A stretch of DNA of 64,000 bases, taken from the NCBI GenBank assembly GCA_040266995.1, contig JAWRHV010000023.1, positions 95,754-159,753 of the forward strand, read 5' to 3'. Position numbers and translations under genes: made by a program. This DNA comes from UBA4312 sp040266995 (GTDB lineage: Bacteria > Bacillota_I > Bacilli_A > Erysipelotrichales > Erysipelotrichaceae). Below the pieces are notes generated by a model. It saw nothing but the letters and a program-made list of their open reading frames with translations. It was not told the DNA's origin and made no database searches. Below are positions 15,766 to 24,173 of the stretch, piece after piece (within the stretch, counting starts at the first letter, position 1; the number at the start of each line of letters is the position of its first letter).

Positions 15766-16341
15766 ATGACACATAATGATTTTATCGCTTTGTTGGAGAA
15801 CACTCCCGTTGTTGCCGCAATAAAAGATGATGAAGGCCTGCACCGATGTCTTGCGTCGGACATAGATATTATTTTTATACTTTATGGTGACATCATTACA
15901 TTGCCATCCATCATACGAACGTTGAAGGATGCCGGAAAGGTTGCAATCGTTCATATCGATTTAATCAATGGCCTTTCTGCCAAAGAGATTACATTGGATT
16001 ATCTTCATAAGAATACAGACTTAGACGGAATCATAACGACGAAAGTACATTTGATATCCCATGCCAAACAAATCGGTATGATTACGATATTACGGTATTT
16101 TCTGCTGGACAGCATAGCGATGGAAAATATCAAAGTACAAGGTAAAAAAGCCGTACAGCCGGATATTGTGGAAATCCTGCCGGGCGTTGTCGTACCGAAA
16201 GTGATCACAAAAGTAAAGATGATCAGCAAGGTTCCAATCATGGCCAGCGGATTAATCACAGAGAAAGAAGATATTATCCACGCTCTGAACAGCGGCGCAA
16301 TTGCGATTTCAACGACGAACCAAAAAATGTGGTTCTCGTGA
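15766..16341 (+). CDS. glpP: Glycerol-3-phosphate-responsive antiterminator GlpP
   Basis: 191 residues, normal for GlpP, an RNA-binding antiterminator that lets transcription of glp genes pass leader terminators when glycerol-3-phosphate is present. Recognisable stretches are PVVAAIKDDEGL, VHIDLINGLS, DGIITTK, the DIVEILPGVV block and the PIMASGLI block, all arranged as in a TIM-barrel-like fold. It heads the glycerol locus and is itself preceded by a terminator leader, which suggests autoregulation. GAGG precedes the ATG. Confidence 0.9.
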   Translation: MTHNDFIALLENTPVVAAIKDDEGLHRCLASDIDIIFILYGDIITLPSIIRTLKDAGKVAIVHIDLINGLSAKEITLDYLHKNTDLDGIITTKVHLISHAKQIGMITILRYFLLDSIAMENIKVQGKKAVQPDIVEILPGVVVPKVITKVKMISKVPIMASGLITEKEDIIHALNSGAIAISTTNQKMWFS

Positions 16342-16383
16342 AAACATATTTACCAAATCTAATGGAAAAAAGGAGGAGAGATA

Positions 16384-17880
16384 ATGGCAAAATATGTAAT
16401 GGCATTAGATGCCGGAACAACCAGTAACAGATGTATCCTGTTTAATGAAAAAGGAGAAATGTGTTCGGTTGCTCAAAAGGAATTTACACAGTATTTTCCA
16501 CAGCCGGGTTGGGTTGAGCACGATGCCAACGAAATCTGGCAGACTCAGCTATCTGTAGCTCGAAAAGCAATGCAACAGATTGGTGCTACTTATGAAGACA
16601 TCGCTGCAATCGGTATCACGAACCAGCGTGAAACAACGATCGTCTGGGATAAGAAAACCGGACAACCTGTCTATCATGCCATTGTATGGCAGTGCCGTCG
16701 TACAGCTGACATGAAAGACGAACTGATTGGTAAATATCCGACCATCGCGGACGACGCATATCATAAGACCGGTCTGGTATTTGACCCTTACTTCTCGGGA
16801 ACAAAGCTTCGCTGGATCCTGAATAATGTAGAAGGTGTTCGTGAAAAAGCTGAAGCCGGCGAACTGGCCTTTGGTACGGTTGACAGCTGGTTGATCTACA
16901 AATTGACAAAAGGTGCTGTACATGCAACAGATTACTCCAACGCAAGCCGTACTTTAATGTTCAACATCAATACAATGGATTGGGATGCTGAATTATGCGA
17001 GCAGCTGGAAGTTCCTATGTGCATGTTGCCGGAAGCTAAACCTTCCAGCTATATCTACGGTGAAAGCGATCCTGAATTCTTTGGTGGACCGATCAAGATT
17101 GCCGGTGTTGCCGGTGACCAGCAGGCCGCTTTATTCGGACAGACTTGCTTCGAACCAGGTATGGCTAAGAACACGTATGGTACAGGATGCTTCATGCTGA
17201 TGAACATCGGTGAAAAACCGATTTATCCTAACAACGGATTATTAACAACGGTTGCCTGGGGTCTTGATGGAAAAGTTGAATACGCTCTGGAAGGATCCGT
17301 ATTCGTAGCCGGTGCAGCTATCCAGTGGTTAAGAGATGAATTGAAGATTATCGATTCCTCTCCAGATAGTGAATATTTCGCAACACGTGTTAAGAATACG
17401 AATGGATGCTACGTTGTTCCTGCATTTACAGGTTTAGGTGCTCCATACTGGGATCCATATGCTCGTGGAGCGATCACAGGATTAACGCGTGGTGTTAACA
17501 AATATCATCTGATCCGTGCAACTTTGGAATCTCTGGCCTTCCAGACTAGCGATGTATTGACTGCCATGGAAGAAGGTTCCGGTGTAAAACTGAACGCTTT
17601 GAAAGTTGACGGCGGTGCTTGTAAGAATGACTTCCTGATGCAGTTCCAGTCCGACATTATCGATGCGCCGGTACATCGTCCGGTATGTGTTGAAACAACA
17701 GCTATGGGTGCCAGCTATCTGGCAGGTTTGGCTGTAGGTTTCTGGGATAGCAAACAAGACGTTATCAAGAACTGGGCATTTGATAAAGTATTCGTTCCAG
17801 GCATGGATGAAGAAACACGTAAGACGGAAATCAAAGGCTGGAAACAAGCCGTTCAAAGTACACTTGGTTGGGCTAAATAG
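16384..17880 (+). CDS. glpK: Glycerol kinase GlpK
   Basis: 498 residues, full length. It phosphorylates glycerol to glycerol-3-phosphate with ATP. ASKHA-fold motifs are clear: LDAGTTSNR at the N-terminus, GITNQRET, the AGVAGDQQAALFGQ block near 240-253, KNTYGTGCF and LKVDGGACKN. In many Gram-positive GlpK proteins a histidine in a HFFG-type motif near residue 230 is phosphorylated by HPr; here the site reads DPEFFGG, with Glu at 231. That form of PTS activation is therefore probably absent. AGGAGG precedes the start; glpP is 42 bases upstream. Confidence 0.97.
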   Translation: MAKYVMALDAGTTSNRCILFNEKGEMCSVAQKEFTQYFPQPGWVEHDANEIWQTQLSVARKAMQQIGATYEDIAAIGITNQRETTIVWDKKTGQPVYHAIVWQCRRTADMKDELIGKYPTIADDAYHKTGLVFDPYFSGTKLRWILNNVEGVREKAEAGELAFGTVDSWLIYKLTKGAVHATDYSNASRTLMFNINTMDWDAELCEQLEVPMCMLPEAKPSSYIYGESDPEFFGGPIKIAGVAGDQQAALFGQTCFEPGMAKNTYGTGCFMLMNIGEKPIYPNNGLLTTVAWGLDGKVEYALEGSVFVAGAAIQWLRDELKIIDSSPDSEYFATRVKNTNGCYVVPAFTGLGAPYWDPYARGAITGLTRGVNKYHLIRATLESLAFQTSDVLTAMEEGSGVKLNALKVDGGACKNDFLMQFQSDIIDAPVHRPVCVETTAMGASYLAGLAVGFWDSKQDVIKNWAFDKVFVPGMDEETRKTEIKGWKQAVQSTLGWAK

Positions 17881-17967
17881 TTTTATTATCAATCATTATT
17901 ATTAAAAAAAGGGAGAAAAATTTAAGGATGGCAGGCTAGGGTCCGGTCATCCTATATGGAGGAAAAT

Positions 17968-18693
17968 ATGCAAACAAAATTAATCGCTGAATTTTTAGGA
18001 ACTATGTTCCTTATCATCCTTGGTGATGGTGTATGTTGTAACGTTAATCTGAATAAATCAGGTATGAAGGGCGCTGGATCCATCCAGATCACTTTTGCCT
18101 GGGGTCTTGCGGTATTGTTGCCGGCTTATACATTCGGCGCTGCTTCCGGTGCTCATTTCAACCCGGCAGTAACAATTGGTCAATGTATTTTAGGAAACCA
18201 GCCTTGGGCTGAATTCGTTCCTTATACAATCGCTCAGATTGCCGGTGCTTTCGTAGGTGCATGCATTCTGTATATTCTGTTCAAAGATCACTTTGACGCA
18301 ACAGAAGATCCGGGCACAAAACTGGGTGTATTCTCAACCGGTCCTAGCATTCCTAACGTATTCCGTAACTTCTTAAGTGAGTTTGTTGGAACATTTATTC
18401 TGGTATTCATGCTGGATGCTATCTCTCAGTCCGGTGCTGCCGGTGGATTTAACTGGTTCTTAGTTTACAGCGTAATCGTTTCGATCGGTATGTCTTTAGG
18501 TGGATTGACCGGATACGCTATTAACCCTGCCCGTGACTTAGGACCTCGTTTAGCTCACGCTGTATTACCAATCAAAGGAAAAGGCGATTCCAACTTTAGT
18601 TATGGATGGATCCCTGTTGTAGGTCCATTATGTGGTGGTATCGTAGCTTCGATCTGCTACATGGCTTTAACAAATATGGGTGTATTCTTCTAA
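17968..18693 (+). CDS. glpF: Glycerol uptake facilitator GlpF
   Basis: The start at 17968 (MQTKLIAEFLG) was chosen because an in-frame ATG twelve bases upstream overlaps the GGAGG ribosome site. The product is 241 residues with six membrane helices. The two aquaporin half-helix motifs are HFNPAVT and INPARDLGPR; Asp after the second NPAR is typical of glycerol-conducting members. It provides passive glycerol entry for GlpK. The 87-base gap after glpK holds a small hairpin (AGGATG/CATCCT, 17925-17930 and 17948-17953) next to the ribosome site. Confidence 0.95.
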   Translation: MQTKLIAEFLGTMFLIILGDGVCCNVNLNKSGMKGAGSIQITFAWGLAVLLPAYTFGAASGAHFNPAVTIGQCILGNQPWAEFVPYTIAQIAGAFVGACILYILFKDHFDATEDPGTKLGVFSTGPSIPNVFRNFLSEFVGTFILVFMLDAISQSGAAGGFNWFLVYSVIVSIGMSLGGLTGYAINPARDLGPRLAHAVLPIKGKGDSNFSYGWIPVVGPLCGGIVASICYMALTNMGVFF

Positions 18694-18735
18694 AAAAAGA
18701 AAATACATCACTGATTCATTCAACGAATTGATATC

Positions 18736-18783
18736 AGAGCCAGGCATATGCGCACTTCACTGTGCCAATACCTGGCTCTTATT
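18736..18783 (+). terminator. Strong hairpin between glpF and the glpA-like gene
   Basis: AGAGCCAGG (18736-18744) pairs with CCTGGCTCT (18771-18779), with an inner GCAC/GTGC stem. Only TTATT follows, so termination may be partial. The remaining gap to 18971 is very AT-rich and may hold a promoter, but no convincing pair of boxes was found. Confidence 0.6.
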
Positions 18784-18971
18784 AAGAAAAGACACAATCA
18801 TTAACTATAAATATAAATAGCACTTTTAAGCCTATTATTTTTTATTAAGATAAAATAATTCCTATATTCATTTATTAATTTTATAAATTCGTATTGGTAA
18901 TATTATCTTTATTAAAATTAATGTTAATATTTCTTTGTAACGATTTTAGAAACGAAAGGAGAACAAAAACA

Positions 18972-20417
18972 ATGATATATGATGTAATTATCATTGGAGC
19001 CGGTGTGACGGGTAGTGCTGTCGCAAGAGAACTGTCTAAATATAACACCAACGTATGTGTTATTGAAAAAGGAGAGGATGTTTGCTCCGGGACTTCCAAA
19101 GCGAATTCAGCTATTATCCATGCCGGATATGACTGCCAGCCAGGATCTGTAATGGCGAAGATGAACGTTCGCGGCAATGCGATGATGGGCGATCTTGCCA
19201 AAGATCTGGATATTCCGTTTGAACGGAATGGCTCTTTGGTTATCTGTATTTATGAAGAAGAATTTGATGGGATCAAGGATCTGTATGAACGAGGTGTCAA
19301 AAACGGCGTTCCGGATCTGAAAATTTTGAATCACGATGAGTGTCTGGCCATCGAACCGAATGTCACAGACAAAGTCGTTGGGGCTCTCTACGCGCCGACA
19401 GCCGGAATTATCTGTCCGTTTAAGCTGAATATCGCATTAGCAGAAAACGCCAACGTGAACGGCGTTGACTTCCGTTTCAATACCGAAGCTGAAGACCTGA
19501 AATGTGACGAAAACGGCATCTGGCATATCCGTACGAATAACGGAGAATACTTGACTCGATATGTCGTAAACGCTGCCGGTGTATATGCTGACAAGTTCCA
19601 TAACATGGTCAGCAAAAACAAGATCCACATCCGTCCGCGTCGTGGTGACTATTTACTTCTGGATAAAACAACTGGTGGATTTGTTAAACATACGATCTTC
19701 CCGCAGCCTACAAAATTTGGTAAAGGTATCCTGGTAGCTCCTACCATTCACGGAAACACGCTGGCCGGTCCGACGGCTATCGATCTGGATGACAAAGAAG
19801 CGATTTCTACCACACAGGATGGCTTGGATCATGTAATCGAAAAAGCTACTATGAGCGTTAAAAACCTGCCTTTGCGTCAAGTCATTACTTCTTTTGCCGG
19901 TTTACGGGCCCATGAGGACAACCATGAGTTTATTTTAGGAGAAGTGGAAGATGCACCGCATTTTATCGATTGTGCAGGGATTGAATCCCCAGGATTATCC
20001 TCCTGCCCGGCTATCGGTGAATACATCGGTAACCTGTTAAGAGACAAGATGGAGCTGGGAGAAAAAGAACAGTGGATCTCTACACGTAAGGATGTTGTCG
20101 CTACTGCCGATCTTTCCATGGAAGAAAGAAATGAACTGATCAAAAAGAACCCTGCTTATGGTACGATCATCTGCCGTTGTGAATCCATTACAGAGGGAGA
20201 AATCCTGGACGCAATCCATCGACCACTGGGTGCTCGCAGTCTGGATGGTATTAAACGTCGTACCCGCGCAGGTATGGGACGTTGTCAGGCTGGTTTCTGC
20301 AGTCCACGAGTTATGGAAATTCTGCATCGTGAATTAGGCATTCCGATGGAACAGATCAAAAAGAACGACATTGGTTCTGAAATTGTGCTTGAACGTACGA
20401 AAGGAGAATCAAAATGA
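18972..20417 (+). CDS. glpA: FAD-dependent glycerol-3-phosphate dehydrogenase, GlpA-like with BFD domain
   Basis: The start at 18972 (MIYDVIIIGAGVTG) follows GAAAGGAG. The product is 481 residues. The N-terminal FAD Rossmann motif GAGVTGSAVAREL and a DAO-fold body are followed, near residue 400, by a bacterioferredoxin-associated-ferredoxin-like [2Fe-2S] domain (CRCESITEGEI, then GRCQAGFC). This architecture is that of GlpA of the anaerobic dehydrogenase or of related oxidoreductases that lie with GlpB-like and DUF1667 proteins. It would oxidise glycerol-3-phosphate to dihydroxyacetone phosphate. The stop overlaps the next start (ATGA). Confidence 0.88.
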   Translation: MIYDVIIIGAGVTGSAVARELSKYNTNVCVIEKGEDVCSGTSKANSAIIHAGYDCQPGSVMAKMNVRGNAMMGDLAKDLDIPFERNGSLVICIYEEEFDGIKDLYERGVKNGVPDLKILNHDECLAIEPNVTDKVVGALYAPTAGIICPFKLNIALAENANVNGVDFRFNTEAEDLKCDENGIWHIRTNNGEYLTRYVVNAAGVYADKFHNMVSKNKIHIRPRRGDYLLLDKTTGGFVKHTIFPQPTKFGKGILVAPTIHGNTLAGPTAIDLDDKEAISTTQDGLDHVIEKATMSVKNLPLRQVITSFAGLRAHEDNHEFILGEVEDAPHFIDCAGIESPGLSSCPAIGEYIGNLLRDKMELGEKEQWISTRKDVVATADLSMEERNELIKKNPAYGTIICRCESITEGEILDAIHRPLGARSLDGIKRRTRAGMGRCQAGFCSPRVMEILHRELGIPMEQIKKNDIGSEIVLERTKGESK

Positions 20418-21682
20418 AACAATATGATATCGTAATCATCGGTGGTGGGCCAGCTGGCCTGGCTGCTGCTGTCGCTGCAAAAAAAGCAGGAAATGATAAT
20501 ATTCTGATTCTCGAACGTGATCATGAATTAGGTGGAATCTTAAATCAGTGTATTCATAATGGATTCGGTTTGCATACATTCAAAGAAGAGCTGACCGGAC
20601 CGGAATATGCCTATCGCTTTATTGAACAAGTCTATGAATTGGGCATTGAATATAAGCTGAATACCATGGTTATGGATATATCAGCCGATAAAGTTGTAAC
20701 AGCGATGAACCGTGAAGATGGTATGTTCCAGATTCCGGCCAAAGCCGTCATTCTGGCTATGGGATGTCGTGAACGGCCACGTGGTGCCCTTAACATTCCG
20801 GGATACCGCCCGGCTGGTATCTTCTCTGCTGGAACGGCACAGCGCCTTGTCAATATCGAAGGATATATGCCGGGTCGTGAAGTCGTTATTCTGGGATCCG
20901 GTGATATCGGATTGATCATGGCTCGTCGTATGACACTAGAAGGAGCCAAGGTGAAAGTCGTTGCCGAACTGATGCCTTACTCCGGCGGTCTGAAACGAAA
21001 TATTGTCCAATGTCTGGATGATTATGGCATTCCTTTGAAACTCAGCCATACGGTTGTGGATATTGAAGGAAGAAACCATGTATCCGCTGTAACGATTGCC
21101 GAAGTTGGTCCGGATCGTCGTCCGATTCCGGGAACCGAAGAAAGATATACATGCGATACCCTGCTTCTGAGCTGTGGATTGATCCCGGAGAATGAATTAT
21201 CTCGTTCTGCAGGCATCGATATGAGCAATATCACCAGTGGTCCGATCGTCAATGAATCACTGGAAACTTCCATCCCTGGTATTTTCGCATGTGGTAACGT
21301 ATTGCACGTACATGACCTGGTAGACTATGTTTCCGAAGAAGCATCCAGAGCCGGTGAAAACGCCGTAAAATATATCAATGCCGGATGCAAGGTTCATGAA
21401 GGAAGCAACGATATTCAGCTGGTGGCCACTTCGGGGGCACGCTATACTGTTCCTTCTACCATCGATCCGGAGAATATGGATAAGTTATTGACTGTACGTT
21501 TCCGTGTAGGTGATGTATATAAAGATTGTTATGTAAATGTTTACTTCAATGATGAGCGCGTCATGCATAATAAAAAACGTATTATGGCGCCAGGAGAAAT
21601 GGAACAGATCATTCTTCAGAAGAAAAAGATTGAAGAATACCCGGATCTGAAAACCATTACGATTAAGATTGAAAAGGATTAA
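20414..21682 (+). CDS. FAD/NAD(P)-dependent oxidoreductase, GlpB-like partner
   Basis: 422 residues with the two-dinucleotide-binding fold. FAD-binding GGGPAGLAAAVAAKKAG opens the protein, GMGCRERPRG-type and GSGDIGLIMARR mark the NAD(P)-binding half, and ACGNVLHVHDLVD is the C-terminal FAD contact. Such proteins form a complex with the GlpA-like subunit and the DUF1667 protein and would pass electrons from glycerol-3-phosphate to NAD(P) or another carrier; the acceptor is not known. It overlaps glpA by four bases and is followed 15 bases later by the DUF1667 gene. Confidence 0.85.
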   Translation: MKQYDIVIIGGGPAGLAAAVAAKKAGNDNILILERDHELGGILNQCIHNGFGLHTFKEELTGPEYAYRFIEQVYELGIEYKLNTMVMDISADKVVTAMNREDGMFQIPAKAVILAMGCRERPRGALNIPGYRPAGIFSAGTAQRLVNIEGYMPGREVVILGSGDIGLIMARRMTLEGAKVKVVAELMPYSGGLKRNIVQCLDDYGIPLKLSHTVVDIEGRNHVSAVTIAEVGPDRRPIPGTEERYTCDTLLLSCGLIPENELSRSAGIDMSNITSGPIVNESLETSIPGIFACGNVLHVHDLVDYVSEEASRAGENAVKYINAGCKVHEGSNDIQLVATSGARYTVPSTIDPENMDKLLTVRFRVGDVYKDCYVNVYFNDERVMHNKKRIMAPGEMEQIILQKKKIEEYPDLKTITIKIEKD

Positions 21683-21697
21683 GCTGGAGGACTCAAT

Positions 21698-22063
21698 ATG
21701 GAAAAAAGAGAACTTACATGTATCAACTGCCCTATGGGATGTCAGCTAACGGTAGAAATGGAAGGAAATGAAGTATTGAGCGTTTCCGGAAATACATGTC
21801 CACGTGGTGATATTTATGCTCGTAAGGAAGTTGTCAATCCGACCCGCATCGTTACATCCACTGTACGTATTATCGGTGGTGACAAAGAGCGTTGTTCTGT
21901 GAAAACTGCCAATGATATTCCTAAGGGAAAAATCTTTGAGATCATGAAAGACATTGATGCAGCCGTTGCTCAAGCTCCTGTTAAGATCGGAGATGTATTG
22001 GTAAAGAACGCAGCGGGAACCGGTGTCGATGTCATTGCGACAAGAAATATTCATCAAATTTAA
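21698..22063 (+). CDS. DUF1667 protein, third member of the GlpA/GlpB-like set
   Basis: 121 residues. It begins with a cysteine motif, C-I-N-C-P-M-G-C (residues 8-15), and has NTCPRG near 31-36, so four cysteines could bind a small Fe-S or zinc centre. This matches DUF1667, regularly found beside GlpA-like and GlpB-like oxidoreductases in Bacillota, where it probably replaces GlpC as an electron-transfer part. That role is inferred from gene neighbourhood. CTGGAGG precedes the ATG. Confidence 0.85.
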   Translation: MEKRELTCINCPMGCQLTVEMEGNEVLSVSGNTCPRGDIYARKEVVNPTRIVTSTVRIIGGDKERCSVKTANDIPKGKIFEIMKDIDAAVAQAPVKIGDVLVKNAAGTGVDVIATRNIHQI

Positions 22064-22079
22064 ATAATGGAGGCACAAG

Positions 22080-23072
22080 ATGAAAAAAATTATCAATGCT
22101 GTGGATCAGGTTGAAAACCAAATGATCGAAGGTTTAGTAAAAGCGTATCCTGAATATGTATACAGAGTAGAAGGTTCGGATGTTTTAGCTCGTGCTCATA
22201 AAAAAGAAGGAAAAGTGGCATTGGTCAGCGGCGGTGGATCCGGACATGAACCTGCCCATGCAGGTTATGTTGGAACGGGTATGCTGGATGCAGCTGTTCC
22301 GGGTGCTGTCTTTACTTCCCCTACACCGGATCAAGTGTATGAAGCAATCCAGGCTGTAGCTACAGAGGAAGGTGTTTTACTGGTCATCAAAAACTATACA
22401 GGCGATGTTATGAACTTTGAAATGGCTGCGGATATGGCCAGAGACGAAGGCATTAAGGTAGATCAGGTTGTTGTCGGCGATGACGTAGCTGTGGATGGTT
22501 CTTTATATACAGTCGGACGTCGTGGTATTGCCGGAACTGTATTTGTACACAAAATTGCCGGCGCCAAGGCAGAAGCAGGCGCTTCTTTGGAAGAAGTAAA
22601 AGCGGTCGCTGAAAAGGTTATCGCAAATGTCCGTTCCATGAGTATGGCAATTAAGCCTTGTACAGTGCCTGCAGCCGGTACACCGGGATTTGAACTGGCT
22701 GACGATGAAATGGAAATCGGTATCGGTATCCATGGTGAACCAGGAACACATAAAGAAAAACTGCAAAAAGCCGATCAGATCGTCGATCAATTACTGGATA
22801 AGATCCTGGCAGACCTTGACTTTACTGGCAGTGATGTTGCGGTTATGATCAACGGCTGCGGTGGTACACCGTTAATGGAACTGTTTATTGTAAACAATCA
22901 TGTATCCGATGTATTAAAAGAAAAGAATATCAACGTATATCGTACTTTTGTCGGTGAATACATGACAAGTATTGAAATGGAAGGTTTCTCGATCTCGTTA
23001 TTAAAGCTGGATGATGAAATGAAAGAACTGCTGGATGCTACAGCTGATACACCAGCATTCAAGGTGTTATAA
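22080..23072 (+). CDS. dhaK: Dihydroxyacetone kinase subunit DhaK
   Basis: 330 residues. DhaK binds dihydroxyacetone through a covalent bond to a histidine; His218 in GIHGEPG is at the expected place. SGGGSGHEPAHAG (50-62) is the substrate-site loop. The enzyme passes phosphate from DhaM through DhaL to dihydroxyacetone, making dihydroxyacetone phosphate. AATGGAGG precedes the ATG. It follows the glp oxidoreductase genes by 16 bases, so both routes are co-transcribed. Confidence 0.96.
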   Translation: MKKIINAVDQVENQMIEGLVKAYPEYVYRVEGSDVLARAHKKEGKVALVSGGGSGHEPAHAGYVGTGMLDAAVPGAVFTSPTPDQVYEAIQAVATEEGVLLVIKNYTGDVMNFEMAADMARDEGIKVDQVVVGDDVAVDGSLYTVGRRGIAGTVFVHKIAGAKAEAGASLEEVKAVAEKVIANVRSMSMAIKPCTVPAAGTPGFELADDEMEIGIGIHGEPGTHKEKLQKADQIVDQLLDKILADLDFTGSDVAVMINGCGGTPLMELFIVNNHVSDVLKEKNINVYRTFVGEYMTSIEMEGFSISLLKLDDEMKELLDATADTPAFKVL

Positions 23073-23087
23073 AACTGGGATAATTCT

Positions 23088-23711
23088 ATGACAGATACTA
23101 AAAAATTAATTCAGCTACTCTATTCTATCTCCGATACGATTGTTGAAAACGCACAGTTTTTAACCGATCTGGATGCAGCCATCGGTGATAGTGACCACGG
23201 GATTAACTTAGCGAGAGGATTTAAAAAAGTTGAGACAGAATTGCCGGCCCTGGAAGATAAGACCATTGATGCCGTATTGAAAAAAACAGGAATGGTTCTT
23301 GTTTCTACCGTTGGTGGAGCTTCCGGTCCATTATACGGAACTGCCTTTATGAAGGCCGGTGCTGTTGTTAAAGGAAAAGCCGAAATCGATATGCATGACT
23401 TCCTTGCCATTATGGATGCGGCCATCGGTGGTGTTCAGCTGCGTGGCAAGGCTGTGGAAGGCGAAAAGACAATGCTGGATGCGATGATTCCGGCAAATAA
23501 CGCCATGAAGCAGGCTTTCGATGAAGGAAAAGATGTTCATAGTGTTTTACAAGCCGGTGTAGAGGCCGCCAATAAAGGTGTGGAATATACAAAAACGATT
23601 ATTGCCACCAAAGGTCGAGCCAGCTACTTAGGTGAACGTTCCATCGGACATCAAGACCCAGGGGCTACTTCCTTTACCCTTCTGTTAAATACAATTGCCA
23701 ATGCTTACTAA
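23088..23711 (+). CDS. dhaL: Dihydroxyacetone kinase ADP-binding subunit DhaL
   Basis: 207 residues. DhaL keeps a tightly bound ADP that is phosphorylated by DhaM and donates to dihydroxyacetone on DhaK. The aspartate cluster IGDSDHGINLARG near residues 30-40 binds the magnesium-nucleotide, and GGASGPLYG and GERSIGHQDPGA are the other family blocks. It lies between dhaK and dhaM with short gaps. Confidence 0.95.
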   Translation: MTDTKKLIQLLYSISDTIVENAQFLTDLDAAIGDSDHGINLARGFKKVETELPALEDKTIDAVLKKTGMVLVSTVGGASGPLYGTAFMKAGAVVKGKAEIDMHDFLAIMDAAIGGVQLRGKAVEGEKTMLDAMIPANNAMKQAFDEGKDVHSVLQAGVEAANKGVEYTKTIIATKGRASYLGERSIGHQDPGATSFTLLLNTIANAY

Positions 23712-23723
23712 AAGGAGCTTCCT

Positions 23724-24122
23724 ATGATTGGAATCGTTGCGGTAAGCCACAGTCAGCAATTAGCGGAAGGTGTCATTCATCTGGCAAGTCAGATGGCACA
23801 TGGTGTGCCCATGGAACCAGCCGGCGGGTTGGAAGATGGTTCGTTTGGAACCAGTTATGAGAAAATCATGGAAGCGATCGAGAAAGTCAGAGCACAAGCC
23901 AGTGATGGTGTTTTGGTCACCGTAGATCTGGGCAGTGGCGTCATGACGACGGAAATGGTCATTGAAGACCTGGATGACGAGCTCGTGCAAATGGCAGATT
24001 GTCCGATGGTGGAAGGTACTTTTGCGGCAGCTGTCAATGCTTCTAGCGAAACTGACATTTTAAAGCTGAAAGAAATAGCACAGAACACCTGGAATTTTCG
24101 AAAAAACCCATCGGCAGAATAA
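23724..24122 (+). CDS. dhaM: PTS-dependent dihydroxyacetone kinase phosphotransferase DhaM (EIIA-like)
   Basis: 132 residues, the single-domain form found in Gram-positive bacteria, not the long fusion of enteric bacteria. It resembles EIIA of the mannose class: IGIVAVSHS with phospho-acceptor His9, TVDLGSGVMTTEM and FAAAVNASS. It takes phosphate from HPr and feeds DhaL. It closes the operon; a bidirectional terminator follows. Confidence 0.93.
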   Translation: MIGIVAVSHSQQLAEGVIHLASQMAHGVPMEPAGGLEDGSFGTSYEKIMEAIEKVRAQASDGVLVTVDLGSGVMTTEMVIEDLDDELVQMADCPMVEGTFAAAVNASSETDILKLKEIAQNTWNFRKNPSAE

Positions 24123-24129
24123 AAAAATC

Positions 24130-24161
24130 GAGCAGGTATGCAAAAGCATCCTGCTCTTTTC
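24130..24161. terminator. Bidirectional terminator between dhaM and nhaC
   Basis: GAGCAGG (24130-24136) pairs with CCTGCTC (24150-24156), with an inner ATGC/GCAT stem closing an AAAA loop; T-run to the right and A-run to the left. Confidence 0.88.
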
Positions 24162-24173
24162 TATTCTCTGAAC

